Source of the DNA: Oenanthe sinensis
Lineage: Eukaryota > Streptophyta > Magnoliopsida > Apiales > Apiaceae
Length of the DNA: 64,000 nt
Assembly: GCA_028671895.1 (NCBI GenBank)
Contig: CM053800.1
Location: 21,473,886-21,537,885, forward strand
Direction of reading: 5' to 3'
Each line of letters opens with the position of its first letter. Positions within the stretch are counted from its first letter, which is position 1. The position numbers and the translations under genes are program-made. Positions 22,483 through 34,140 of this stretch are shown here, in pieces. The notes under the pieces were generated by a model, which did no database searches, was not told the DNA's origin, and saw only the letters and a program-made list of their open reading frames with translations.

Positions 22483-24369
22483 CTAGGTTATAGTACTCAG
22501 GAACGAGAGAGTTAAGAGTTATGTTTGGATAAGATTAAGAAAGAGTGAGCTCAGATCGAGTTCATAATCGGGCTATCAGATGTAGCAGTGATTTATATTA
22601 TGAGACTGATATACTCAGATAAGGATAGTTAGGAAAGATAATAAGGACTTTCCTTATAAAGATGTCGAGCACTAGCCGAGGAGACTCATCTGAGTAAGAG
22701 AATTTATGATTGAGAATGAGAGTTTGAGAATTATGGAGCACTTGTAAAGGAGCTCAGATATGTTATAAGTGTAGCACTAAGTATGCTAGTACCCCAGGAC
22801 TGAGGGGAGCATTACTGAGAGAAGAAAAACCACTTCATTCTTCGCACAATCATTAAGATGACCATGTTCGAATTGATGGCGTGTCAAATCTTCACCAATC
22901 TTTCATCTATTGGTGATAAGCCGAAGAGATAGTCTACATTTCAGTAAACCCTTATTAATGTTATGGAGCGGATGTGATTGATGGTCCATGATATTGACCA
23001 TTAATATTGTTGTTTACTGACTTGTGGATACTCGAGAGTGGGTATATTTATATATAGTGACTCATAGTTATTTCCCCTTTTGGAATACATTATGTTATAA
23101 GTGACCGATGAGATGTTGATGTTTGGGAACTGTGAATGTTTTGGGATTATAATTGAGGTGTTTTTACACCGGGCATAGTCCGACATATGAATAGGTCATG
23201 CCCAATTGTCTGTGGAAAATATGTTCCCATTAGTTTAATGAAATTTAGAAATAAGAGGACGTGTAAATGGGATGTTTCAGGGTAAAATGGAGTAGTATGG
23301 CTTAAATGATATGGCCATCTATACATGAGTAATATTGAGGATTCTGTTGGGAATTCTCTGAGAATAAAAAGTAAAGCCCTAATTTAAATGATGTATGGTA
23401 TGCATATGATGTAGAGTCGCAACAAAGAGGTGAGATCCACACTTGATATAATTTTTGAATATATTAAGGATGTTGGATTAAAGTAAGCCTTGGGGTAGAG
23501 ATGACCGCCACATTGTAAATATGGTGGTTGGATTAACTAGTATAAATGAGTTATGGCATGAAGGCTTATATGAAGTTACTTGTTTTGATAGTGGAATTCC
23601 GGACTAGAGAGCGGTCCGAGTAGTCATTGATGAACCTAAAGTTCTGAAAAGTATTTGGTCGAGGCCTAATACGGTCGTTGATTCAGCAAGAATTCTTATG
23701 AACTTGGTTGAACAAAGAATTCTTTAGCCATAGCTATATCTTGCAGTATGCAACTGTTTCATAAGTTTCTGGAAATTCAGATGTAATGAAAGTTCTAGAC
23801 CTGAAACAAGAGTGTGTCAGATCTTGAATTAAAGTCTATGGGAATTGCCAAGATTGTCCCAAAAGAAGTAAATTGAGAATAAAGTCACAGTGTTGGGAAG
23901 AATCAACTATGACAGAATATGAAAAATAAAGTGGCTACATATATGGAAATACCATGAACTTTTAACAAGGAACCAGAGTTCTACTTCTGGAAGAACAGTG
24001 GATTAAGAAATATGAGTGGGTTGGGGTACTGCTAATTTGGTTCACCCAAGCCAAGCGAGGCCTCACTTACTAAACAGTGAGCCTGATATGGGAGAATATG
24101 TAAAATGGACAGCAAGAAGCTATAATTGTAAAGTCCAGATGTTATGTTAATGATTGCCCTAAAAGAAGGGATGACATGTTTTAAATATGGAGAGATAATT
24201 TGAGAAGGTTTGAATTAAGACTCGAATAAAAAGTGTATTACGCTTTGGATGCTAAATTGTGGGGCACCAGTAATGGATATGAAAAAGGAACTATTCAATA
24301 AAGAGAGTAGTTAAAGAATTGGGAAAAATAACCCTTAGTGATATTTTGGGGTTACCACCATCAGAGATC

Positions 24370-25070
24370 ACGTCATTTATCATTGACCTAGTGTTATGAG
24401 AAACTTTAGCATTGAAGGCATCTTAGAAGATGGCACCTGGCAGTCTGAGAGGGTTAGTCCCTCAGTTATAAAGACTATTTATTGAAAGTGTTACTAAGAG
24501 GTGCACATGGGTTGTTTGTAAAGGAAACGGATAGCGGCATGAGACTGCGCATACATTGGTGAGAATGCATTAAGTGAATTGGTTAATTTAGCAATCAATA
24601 TTGGTTATCCATAATATGGATAGACCACTCGAAGGAATTAGTCTACTGGAGAAGATATATTGAGGATAAGTTATCACCAACTACAGAATTACCTAGATAA
24701 TATGCCAAGGATGGCATTGAGAACGTGATAAGGATGTTATGAGTCTTTGATGAGGAAGGATGTATTAATGAATGCACCTGTACCTTCTAAGGATTAATTG
24801 GAATTATAAGAAATAATTGGACAAGTTGTCATAATCTTCATAGAGGATATCCTGATCGGTCTAAAGATGAAGGAAGAACCCGAAGGTAAATATATATATC
24901 ATTAGAAAACCTTAAGAGAAGAGAGGTTGGATGACAAATCCCATAAGAATGAGTTTGGGTAAAATGAGCTGAAATTGTGAAACATATAGTAAGTGGCGGA
25001 GAAAGTTTGAGGAAAGTGAAGAATAGAAATGGGAAATAAGAAATTTGGGGATTTTGCCAGCAGGTTCCTA
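24370..25070 (+). pseudogene. Relic Ty3/gypsy reverse transcriptase
   Basis: The order of fragments matches a gypsy RT: FIIDL near 24377, a K-MAPG-LRGL-PQL stretch near 24420, YHQLQNYLDNMPRMALRT near 24670, MNAPV near 24770, and FIEDILIGLK near 24838, in place of the catalytic FIDDILIYSK. LREERLDDKSHKNEFG follows near 24905. The second catalytic Asp pair is thus altered (D to E), and many stops intervene. Confidence 0.6.
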
Positions 25071-25464
25071 AACGAGTAGGGACTGTTGTATATTGAGTTG
25101 TAATGCATTAAGGAATGAAAATTTCAAAATATATTTTCTCTCCCTTTCAAAATCATTTTCTTCTAAATGTTAACTATTTTTCATCTGATTGAGATGAACA
25201 ATGCATATGGTGTGACTTCTTGTCTGTGTGACAAAAGTCTGGTGGGCAACCACTCGATTATGTACTATAAACCAGAAAGTACTAAAGACTGGCCATCTTG
25301 AGTACAAATATGGTTGTTCTCAGACATATCTAAATTATTTTCTTTCTTATTTATCAAATACATTCGAAAATGAGCATATTGATCTACTTTGTGTTAAGGG
25401 CAAAATTGATGAATGATAGATAATTGTGGACATGGATCGGTTGACAGGCATCAGATACAAGTTT

Positions 25465-25955
25465 TAGTATGGGAAGCGATTAATGATAACTCAAGGTAGA
25501 CAAAACGAATTTGGTTACCAAGCGAGGAAAAGCAGAGAGTATGAAGCAAAAGACTTTGTGTTGCTGAAAGCATTATCGTGGAAAGAAGTAACGAGATTTA
25601 GTAAGAAAGAGAACTTAAGCTCGAGGAGTATTGAATCCTTCAAGGTCTTGGAGTATGTTAAGAAGGTGTATATGAAGTGGCGTTCTTTCCCAAAATTTTA
25701 AGGAATCAATCGTGCGTATCATACGCGAGTGCTACGAAATTATAGCGTGAACATTAAGCATGTGTTAAAATACGAAATTATAGATATCATCGACTGAATA
25801 GAGCAAATGGTGAAAAGTGAAGTAATAATGCTGAGAAGGTTGTACGAAACCAGGAAGGTTGGAGTCTCAACCTAGAAAGTAGAAAGCGAGGTGTGAAAAG
25901 AGTAACCTCGGTTGTTCTCGTATGAATTCCGAGGACGGAATCCTTTTAAGGAGGG
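25465..25955 (+). pseudogene. Relic chromovirus integrase C-terminus
   Basis: A short open stretch (25483-25701) aligns by eye to the region after the integrase core: RQNEFGYQARKSREYEAKDF for the usual RQKSYADKRR...GDHVFLK, then VTRFSKKENLSSRSIESFKVLE. The tail YEFRGRNPFKEGKL just before the PPT is the typical pol end of Tekay/Del-type elements. Confidence 0.65.
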
Positions 25956-25960
25956 GAAAC
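25948..25960 (+). other. Polypurine tract, giant-LTR element
   Basis: AAGGAGGGGAAAC lies directly before the 3' LTR and overlaps the end of the relic pol, as in gypsy elements with a terminal 'gaggacgaa...aaggaggggaga' signature. Confidence 0.8.
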
Positions 25961-28900
25961 TGTAATAACCCGTATTTTTTACGCTTGGGATTATTAAGAT
26001 TTTTGGATAAAAATTTTCATTTTATGGAGAAATGATTTTATGGATTTTTTTTTTCTTTTTCTTCATAAGGTACTTGAAGTGTGAGACCGTATTATTAATA
26101 TACGGGATATTCGAAAATATGCGAATCGGCGTTACGGTAGCATATGCGAACAATATAGGACTTATAATTATTTTTGGTCCAACAAAATAAATTTGAGGAC
26201 CGGGTGGAAGTCGTAGCAGAATTTGAGAGATGGTGAAGGTGAAAAGTATTTATTCGGAGAATTGTTTCGTAAATTCTCGAAACAATTAAAGAGTATTAAT
26301 TTAATGATTCTAAAATATATTAGGATCATAATATGAGATTTTAAGTTTTAAAACTTAGGTGGAACGAAAGAAAAGAGAACGATAACGAGAGATTAAAACG
26401 TTATCGGGAAATTACGCGACTACCGCGCAAACCGTATTAAATATCGAGCTTCCACCCCACACCACACAAAAATCAGTTCTCTCCCCCCATTTCAAAGCTC
26501 TCGGCAGAATTTTCAAGAGAGGAGAAGAAATCAAGCTAGCCTCCATGGATAATGGTGTTCCATAGCTTAAAAGAATGGTCCTTCCAAGCTCTACCCATCT
26601 ATGGTAACATCTTTCATCCCCACACTCCATAGCATGTTCATTTCTTGAGTTGAAAGTGACGATGAACAGTAACTACGAAAATAAATAATTTGTTTTCTTT
26701 GATTCTTGGATTCCTATGGCTTGTTAGATGATTGTTATGAGTTGTTTAAGCTTTGGGTAGTTGTTAATGAGCATGGGTAGCCTTGAAAATACAAACCCTA
26801 GCTATATAGTGTTTATGTGATATAGCATGCTATGTTATGGCTTTGATCATAAGAATAAGTGCTTGTTTTGTTGTCTATGGTTGTGTGATGTAGTGATGAT
26901 TTGGATAAGACTTATAAATGTGTAATGTGAAGATGACTTGGTTAAGAGTTGAGGATGTTAAGAGGAGTGAGTAAATTGTTATGTTCGAATAAGTAAATTG
27001 GTTTTAAAAGCTATGTTGCATTGGTGATGAATTGGATGAGTTATTGGCAATGTTTGGAGTGTCGATTAATTGTGTTTGGGCTTGGGATGTCTTGAGTACA
27101 TTCTCAAGTAGTAGTGTAAAATATATGGAAGTCGTTTGAGTTGAATTGGATGAGTTTAAAACGAGGTAAACGATGAACGTACAAACGGAACCATGCAAAA
27201 TTTGTTTCTGCCTACCAACTGTTCATAAAACCCGAAGGGTCTAACCTGCCTTGCTTGATGATTTCTTTATATGGTTAGATAGATATCGGCCTCTAGATCG
27301 TTTGCGCGCTAATTTTGCGTCAAACGGAGTTATGAGCTAAAAGTTATGGTCAAAACGGTAAGGGAGGGCAGAAAACTCAGCAACTCTGTTTTCACCTAAC
27401 TTGGAGGATGTAATCATGCTAGTTAGGGGACTCCATAAATCTTGAAACTTTTATGTAAAATAATAGGAACATCCAGAATGTTCATGGAGAAAGAATTGTG
27501 TCATTTCGATTAATGATCATTGAGATAATGTGGTTTTAATACAAGAGTTATGTCAAGCTTGGTTGCTCATTTGATTTTTAGTTACATTTTCATAATATTG
27601 ACTGATTTCTTGGCTTGAGATTGTCGTATGTTAATTGTTGATGTTGTTTGAGGAGTTTGGGATTGGTGTTGGTTGGATTGGAGTAGTATAAAAATGGAAA
27701 ACGATGAGTTTACAAACATAACCACGCCATTTTTTTTTCTTAACCCTTACTGCTGTAACTGTCCAGAAAATCTGGGAACAGTTGTCAACTGGTCTGAGTA
27801 GTTTGATGAGATGACTGAATAGTAGATAGTATGTAGATCATTTACGCGCTAATTTTGCGTCATTCGGAGTTACGAGTCAAAAGTTATGGACATTTTAGTA
27901 ACGGTAGCGCAGGAAATGAAAATCCTGTTTTTGTCCAACTTTGAGGCTATGATTGGACTAGCTACGGAGCGTAATGAAATCTAAAACTTTTATGGGAGAT
28001 TCCTTGACAGTCATATAAGACCCCAGAGAAGAAATCGTGTCAAAATGATTAATTTCCAATTTATTAAAAATGCTAGAAAGCAGGGTGTTAATTGGAATGA
28101 ATATAAGAAAAAGTTAAACAACCATTTTGGGAGTCGAATTCGAGCAAGTTAGAGGACTTGTCTCGAGTCGACCCAGTAACGGAAGTTGTTGAGGAATATC
28201 ATGACTACATGTAGATGTAAGGAACATGATTAAAAAGCATTGTCAAGATAACTTTTCGAGTAGCTAAAGTAGGCCCGAGGAGGTGAAGTACCGGGCGAAA
28301 TGTAGAGTAAATTGTATAAATTACAATTAACCTGATACATATATATGTATGCTAAGAGTGGGTTTTATATGATTATAGAGTACCCGGAGCGTGGGGAAGC
28401 TGGAATAGCATTCCATGGACTTCAGGCAAGTTTCCAACTCTATCATTTTATTCCATATCAGAATATTATTGATTCATGGTGATGCCAAAACTTTTGAAAT
28501 CTTTGACTTGATGATAAGTTCTTTGATTATACATTTTTGTTGTGTTTGGAACTACTTAGCTCATTGTTGTTATTGGAAATGCACGTCGGCATTTCACCTT
28601 GAACCGTCTTGTTCATATATAACGTGATTCTTCTGCTACTCTGAACTTCTCGAAAAGTTAGAGTATGCAAGTATCCGACGCTTTGTCATTTTAATTCTGA
28701 TTTATGATAAGAGTATGCATAGGTTGTTAAGATTTCTTATCGTGAGTTGTTTCGAATCTCTTTCAACCTAATTCTAAGACGACTCTGAACTTCTTGAAAA
28801 GTCAGAGTTCGTATAGCAGCTTTCTAAACTCTAGACTTTATAACGGTTTATTGGTTATAAAGCTTTGTGGTGTTTGAAGTTCCATTCAGATGGAACTATA

Positions 28901-31728
28901 TACTATGTGTTCGCGCCTCTGAACTTCTTAAAAAGTTAGAGGACGTTTATTCTTCAGTTTTGTATAACTGAATCTGGTGTTGAGCATATCTTTTTGGTGC
29001 TCGATGGTCGACCGGGAGTAGTCTAGTGTGTCTCGACGGTCAGTCGAGGTTCAATGTTTTAAATAATATTTAGTTTATTAAATATTATTTAAAGAATATA
29101 GAAAGTGTTTAAAGGTTAATTAATTACTTTCAGGGCATTTGAAGTTATTTAAATATTATTTAATATTGATTAAATATTATTTAAATATGTTGAATCATTT
29201 AAGATTATTTATATATTAAATAATCTTGATTATATTTGAAATAAATATTTTAATTCTTTTAAATTCTTTTAATATTTTTCGAGGACTATTCTGGGCCTCC
29301 TAAATATTAATAAAATATTTATTTGTTCTTTAAAAATATTCTGGAGTTGTCTAAAATTCCTAAATTATTATTTTCATAAAATAATAAATAGCGAGCGATG
29401 ACTTGGATACTTTGTATTTATTCTGAGTCGATAACTCCAGGTTAGGGAGGTAACGTCCGGCTCCGATATTCCTCCCAGTTGTATTGGTGCCTTTATGGCC
29501 CATTATCTCACTCCAAAAATATAGTATTTTGTGGAGTCTATTTCAACCAGTATTAGCGGCTCCCCGGTCGCGTCCTTGAGTCTCCTTGATTCAAGAGTTT
29601 CTGTCTTGTTAAATTCGTTGACTGAGAGTCAACCTAGATGTTTCGAGAGTACTCCCACCTCGTTTCGGGAGCCAAGCTATTGTCAGATATTGAAATCTTA
29701 CAATAGGTCGTTGTTGTTCTGGAAGGTTGTATTAAATTCCCTTCCTTATCTGTTGATTGAAATCCTGTGATGGATTGTTGTGTTGTTCTGGAAGGTTGTA
29801 TTAAATTCCCTTCCTTATCTGTTGATTGAAATCCTAGAGTGGATTGTTGTTGTGCTGGAAGGTTGTATTAAATTTCCTTCCTTATCTGTTGATTGAAATC
29901 CTGTGATGGATTGTTGTGTTGTTCTGGAAGGTTGTATTAAATTCCCTTCCTTATCTGTTGATTGAAATCCTGTGATGGATTGTTGTGTTGTTCTGGAAGG
30001 TTGTATTAAATTCCCTTCCTTATCTGTTGATTGAAATCCTGTGATGGATTGTTGTGTTGTTCTGGAAGGTTGTATTAAATTCCCTTCCTTATCTGTTGAT
30101 TGAAATCCTGTGATGGATTGTTGTGTTGTTCTGGAAGGTTGTATTAAATTCCCTTCCTTATCTGTTGATTGAAATCCTAGAGTGGATTGTTGTTGTGCTG
30201 GAAGGTTGTATTAAATTCCCTTCCTTATCTGTTGATTGAAATCCTGTGATGAATTGTTGTGTTGTTCTGGAAGGTTGTATTAAATTCCCTTCCTTATCTG
30301 TTGATTGAAATCCTAGAGTGGATTGTTGTTGTTCTGGAAGGTTGTATTAAATTCTTTTCCTTATCTGTTGATTGAAATCCTGTGATGGATTGTTGTGTTG
30401 TTCTGGAAGGTGGTATTGAATTCCCTTCCTTAACAGTTGATTGAAATCCTAGAGTGGATTGTTGTTATTCTAGAAGGTTTGATTAAATTTCCTTCTAGTT
30501 TTGATGATTTTTAAAGTATTCATCAGGGACTGGAGTAAAAGTTGTGTAAGAGGTCGGGGACGCACGACTCAGCCGTAATTAAAGGCCCATGAGTTGCCTA
30601 GGGTGACGTCCCGATAAGGGGTTGTCCTTCTACTAGTAGAGAAAAAGACGAAATGTCGATTGTACATGCGACTGATCATCGAGTACAATAAGGCGTTGAA
30701 AAATCTCCAGTTAATCCCGTTTCTTCCAATTGGAATTTGACGTTGCACTGTAACGAAAGCCTAGGTGCTGAGTTACCGATAGTGTCAACGGGAATGTAAT
30801 CCACTATGAGTTGGTTGGTTGTTTTGAGTACTGTTTTATTTGCATATATCAGTTTCATTGTTCCTACACTATAACGAAAGCCATGGTGCTAAGTTACTGA
30901 TAGTGTTAATGGGAATTGATGAACTTTCATTCATTCTTTCCGCAGTATATTGAACTGCTTGCTTATTGGTACTCAAACGAATGGTCCTCGGTGATTGAGG
31001 CCATTGTGCTAAGTTATTGATACTGTCAGTCTCAAAAATAATGAACTTAAATTGTTGTATTGCAGTAACGTGAATTGCATTATTGTTGTGAATATCTTCT
31101 TGCATCGTGAATCTTGAGTCATTTATTGTCGAGATATAACTGGCTACACATCTTCAATTAGATTGCTAGTTATGTATTTTATTGTTGAATATCCAGTTGG
31201 GATAAATATGGCTATCACCTTTTCCTTGAAATATTCTGATATATATAACTTGCTGAGCATTCTTTGGCTCATTCTTGCTTTTTGTAAATCTTATATCTTC
31301 CAGAAAGAGATGGCTATGAATTGTCTACCTCGAGTATTATGTTAAGGAACAGGAAGATTCGAGCTTGAACTAGTCAGGTTCAGGACTTCGATAAATGGTA
31401 CAAGAAAGATGGGATTTCAGATTAGAATCCTAGACTTGTTGAAAAATATTTAATGTGACTATAGATCTTGGATTAATGTTTATCTCTAATGTAACATTAT
31501 GTGGAGGTTATATTAGTAGTGTGAGATCCTGAGGTTACATTGGTTTGTAATAACTATTACTATTTTAAGTTCGTTCCCTGAGACTATAACTCGAGTTGTG
31601 TGCTTGGTTTGGGGTCACTACTTTTATGTTTGGTTATTATAATGGTTAAAGGAGGTGAATGATGTTATTGTGGTGAAAATTGGATAGTGATGACCCGGAT
31701 CCCTGACCCCGGATCTGGGGGCGTCACA
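25961..31728 (+). repeat. 3' giant LTR (5.8 kb)
   Basis: Collinear with 16830-22465 throughout, with scattered substitutions and 1-2 bp indels. The 132 bp length difference is explained mostly by two additional minisatellite units. It ends GGGGGCGTCACA followed by the ATATC TSD. Confidence 0.92.
29715..30490 (+). repeat. Minisatellite in 3' giant LTR, ~69 bp unit
   Basis: Eleven full units and one partial unit, of the same two unit types as in the 5' LTR (nine full). Confidence 0.92.
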
Positions 31729-31733
31729 ATATC
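31729..31733. repeat. Target-site duplication ATATC, right copy
   Basis: ATATC follows the LTR end and pairs with 16825-16829. Confidence 0.92.
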
Positions 31734-33960
31734 TCTTATCCATCGATTGAGCCTTTTATTCCAATTCATAAACCATCCATTGAAACAATTGAGGCCAACA
31801 CCCTACTAGGATTGAGTGGAGTGGGTGAGGTGAGTGAGAGGCAAGGTTTGCATATCTTGGCAAAAGGAGAGTGTGTGAATGAGGGGCCCTCAACTTCTTC
31901 TGAGGTGGCAAAAGGAAAGGATTTAAGAAAAGAGAGTTCCACCTTAGAAGGTGATGCAAAAGGAGAGCTTAGTGAGGGAGAGGTGAGAATCCAGGATGAG
32001 ATCCTGATGCAAAAATAGAGCGATGAGAGTGAGAGAGAAAAGAATAGAGAGAAATCAGTCTTTCAATCTAATGAAGCATCATCTTCTAAAACTGAGCAGG
32101 TTGCAACAGAACTCACCCAGGAGTTGGGGCTAGAGTCAGGGGGAGTTGTAGACTATGGAGTTCCTGCAGGAGTTGCAGAAGTCAACCTGGAGGTGGAGGA
32201 TGAAATTGAAGTCAATCTTGATGCTTCAACCTTTCAACATTGAGATCCTCATTATCAAGAACTAGCAGCAGCATCTAATCAAGTAGCTGAGCAAATGCTG
32301 GGTTTGGTGCAGACAGAGGAGCAATTCAGGAGTGGGAAGGAGTTTTTGGCCTGTCAACCTGATGATGTATCCCACATGAACCCTGAAGATTTTGAAGACA
32401 GTTCTGATGATGAACTTCTAGATCCACAAGTGGCCAGTGATGAAACCAGTTTGGCTGACACAGAAAGGGCCATCATCTCTCACTACAGAAGATCAATGGA
32501 TGAAGTGGATGTGGTGGATCCTTTGCACAGAAGAATTCTGAACTTCTACAGAGACAACCTGAAGATCCAGAAAATGCATGTCACAAGCTCCAGACATGAG
32601 TTGAAGAAGATAAGGGAGGAAATTGACAGTTCTAGGATGCATTTTGACACCACCATTGATTTTAGACTCAGCCTCACAATGTTAACCAGAATCAAGCAAA
32701 GGTTAGATACTGAGTATTCAGCGAAGGACAAGGTAATTGAATTGGAGAAAAAGAGTAACTGCCATGGAGCTCCACATGCAGCAAATCATGAAGAACCAAG
32801 TCACTCAAATCAACCTCATGGGCAAAATCTTGGAAACCCCTCTCCTGTCACAGTCATTAGCACAAGAGCCAGTTGCTGATAACAAAAAGAGGGAGAAGCA
32901 GGAAAGTGAAGCTGTGGTGACAAAGTCTACAGATCCAAAGAAGGAGTTGGCTCAGAATATTGTAAGGCAATTTTATTCAATTGCCAGCAAAATCAAGAAG
33001 ACCAGTTCAAGTAGCTCAGAACCTGGTGACAGGAAAGGAAAGGGCAAGCTGAATGAAGTTGGCAAAAAGAAAGTGGAAGCTGTCACAGGTGGAGGTGAAA
33101 AATTGTTGTGCAAAGCCATAGTAGTTGGCATAAAAGAAAGGGAGCAAAAAGAAAAATCTCAAGAAGAATTAGCTATTCAATTGCAAAGGGAATATGATGA
33201 GGATGATAGGCTAATCAGAGAAGCCAGAAGAAAAGAAGGTGAAAGGAGGCCAAGAATGAAGCAAAGAGAAAACAAGCCTGTAAATGCACCAAGAACTTCT
33301 AGAGGTAAGAGAAAATTGGTTGTTAAAGACAAAGGAGACAAGCAGAAGAAGCCAAAAGAAGTCAAGGTTGAAGGTCAAGCTTCTGGGAGTAATCAAGCTA
33401 GAGAGATAGAGGTGTTCAAACACAAATATGAAGACTTTGTGCCAATCAAAGCTGAAGGAATGATTGCAGCAAAAGGACAAAGGAAGAAGGATGTTGATCT
33501 TCTTCACATTGAGTATGAAGATGGATCACATTCAACTTTTACATTCAATCAAGTCCTGGATCAAGGATATGGCATCTTAAGGAAAATCTACACTATGCTC
33601 AACAGGAAGTATTATCTAACTGAAGAGCTAGGAAAGACCATCCTTGAGAGAATGAAGAAGATGAGGAAGACACCTGTTCAAGAAGAAAGGGATGACAGGA
33701 TAAAGATTTGAAACCCTGAAGGAAGAAAGGTGCTTCATGAGCCATTCTACTTGATGATATATAAGGACAGAGAAGGCAGAGAAAAGTGTATTGACATTTG
33801 TCAAGAAATAGACAAACTGCCTAATCTGGAATTGAATCATCTAGTAAGTCAATTGGACTACAGGGTTGAAGATGAGAAGATCTTGAAGGGAACTCTATAC
33901 AGGAAGATGAAAGAAAATGAAGACAAGATGAATGAGTCAAAGGGAATAAGAAGAAGATAG
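31734..33960 (+). pseudogene. SIRE-like post-pol ORF, second part
   Basis: With the giant-LTR element and one TSD copy removed, the frame from 16829 continues directly as SYPSIEPFIPIHKPSIET and on through a Glu/Ser-rich region. In-frame stops lie at 32016-32018, about 32240 and 33709-33711. An extra A in an A-run at about 32746-32750 shifts the frame (KVIELEKK continues as ...RVTAMELHMQQ). The region 32400-32850 looks helical and heptad-like (LKKIREEIDSSRMHFDTTIDF; IELEK...MELHMQQIMKNQ), suggesting a coiled coil. A basic stretch (33040-33400) and a C-terminal folded part (FVPIKAEGMIAAKGQRKKDV, LHIEYEDGSHSTFTFNQV, KIYTMLNRKYYLTEEL) follow. The combined remnant is about 1,160 codons. Function is unknown; no catalytic motif or membrane span is seen. 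Confidence 0.65.
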
Positions 33961-34140
33961 AAGATTCAATCTCAATCATCAAAATTATCAGAATTCATCT
34001 TTTACTGGTATCTGATTACTCTGTCTCAAACTATCTTTGTCAATATTGTAATTCTTGCTAAGAATAAAAATGTTTAGGAGTTTTGTTATCATCAACAGAA
34101 AATTTATGCATATTTTACATATTCATAAATGGGGGGAGAT
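33961..34140 (+). other. 3' untranslated segment and PPT of SIRE-like element
   Basis: Short non-coding stretch ending in AAATGGGGGGAGAT, the polypurine tract immediately before the LTR start at 34141. Confidence 0.75.

Larger units (their letters stand above)
22466..25960 (+). pseudogene. Decayed internal domain of giant-LTR element
   Basis: 3.5 kb without an ORF longer than about 75 codons. Traces of a chromovirus pol can be followed by eye. Near 22660 there is a possible gag start (tgtcgagcactagccgagg). Around 24370-25070 there is a reverse transcriptase relic (stretches resembling FIIDLV, YHQL, FIEDILIGLK, KTLREERL). At 25465-25955 there is an integrase C-terminus relic (EAKDFVLLKALSWKEVTRF, HVLKYEII, YEFRGRNPFKEGKL). 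Stops and frame changes occur every few tens of codons. Between these relics no domain is recognisable. Confidence 0.7.
16830..31728 (+). mobile_element. Giant-LTR, non-autonomous (LARD-like) retrotransposon
   Basis: A 14,899 bp element with two LTRs of 5636 and 5768 bp, an internal region of 3495 bp, a PBS for initiator tRNA-Met, a PPT and a perfect 5 bp TSD. The proportions (LTRs over 4 kb, ~3.5 kb internal domain without ORFs) are those described for LARDs. The LTR ends (TGTAATAACCCG...GGGGGCGTCACA), the PBS and the relic pol end point to a Ty3/gypsy chromovirus (Tekay/Del-like) ancestor. The LTRs are nearly identical, but the internal domain is full of stops, so it must have used proteins in trans at its last transposition (inference). 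It splits the SIRE-like ORF in frame. Confidence 0.88.

Noticed and set aside
25228..25416. 62-codon ORF in the giant-LTR element as a possible remaining gene.
   Set aside because: It sits between relic RT and relic integrase in a region with dense stops; no motif, so chance.
16830..31728. Two separate solo LTRs or a segmental tandem duplication.
   Set aside because: A PBS after the first copy, a PPT before the second and a single perfect TSD around the whole show one element.
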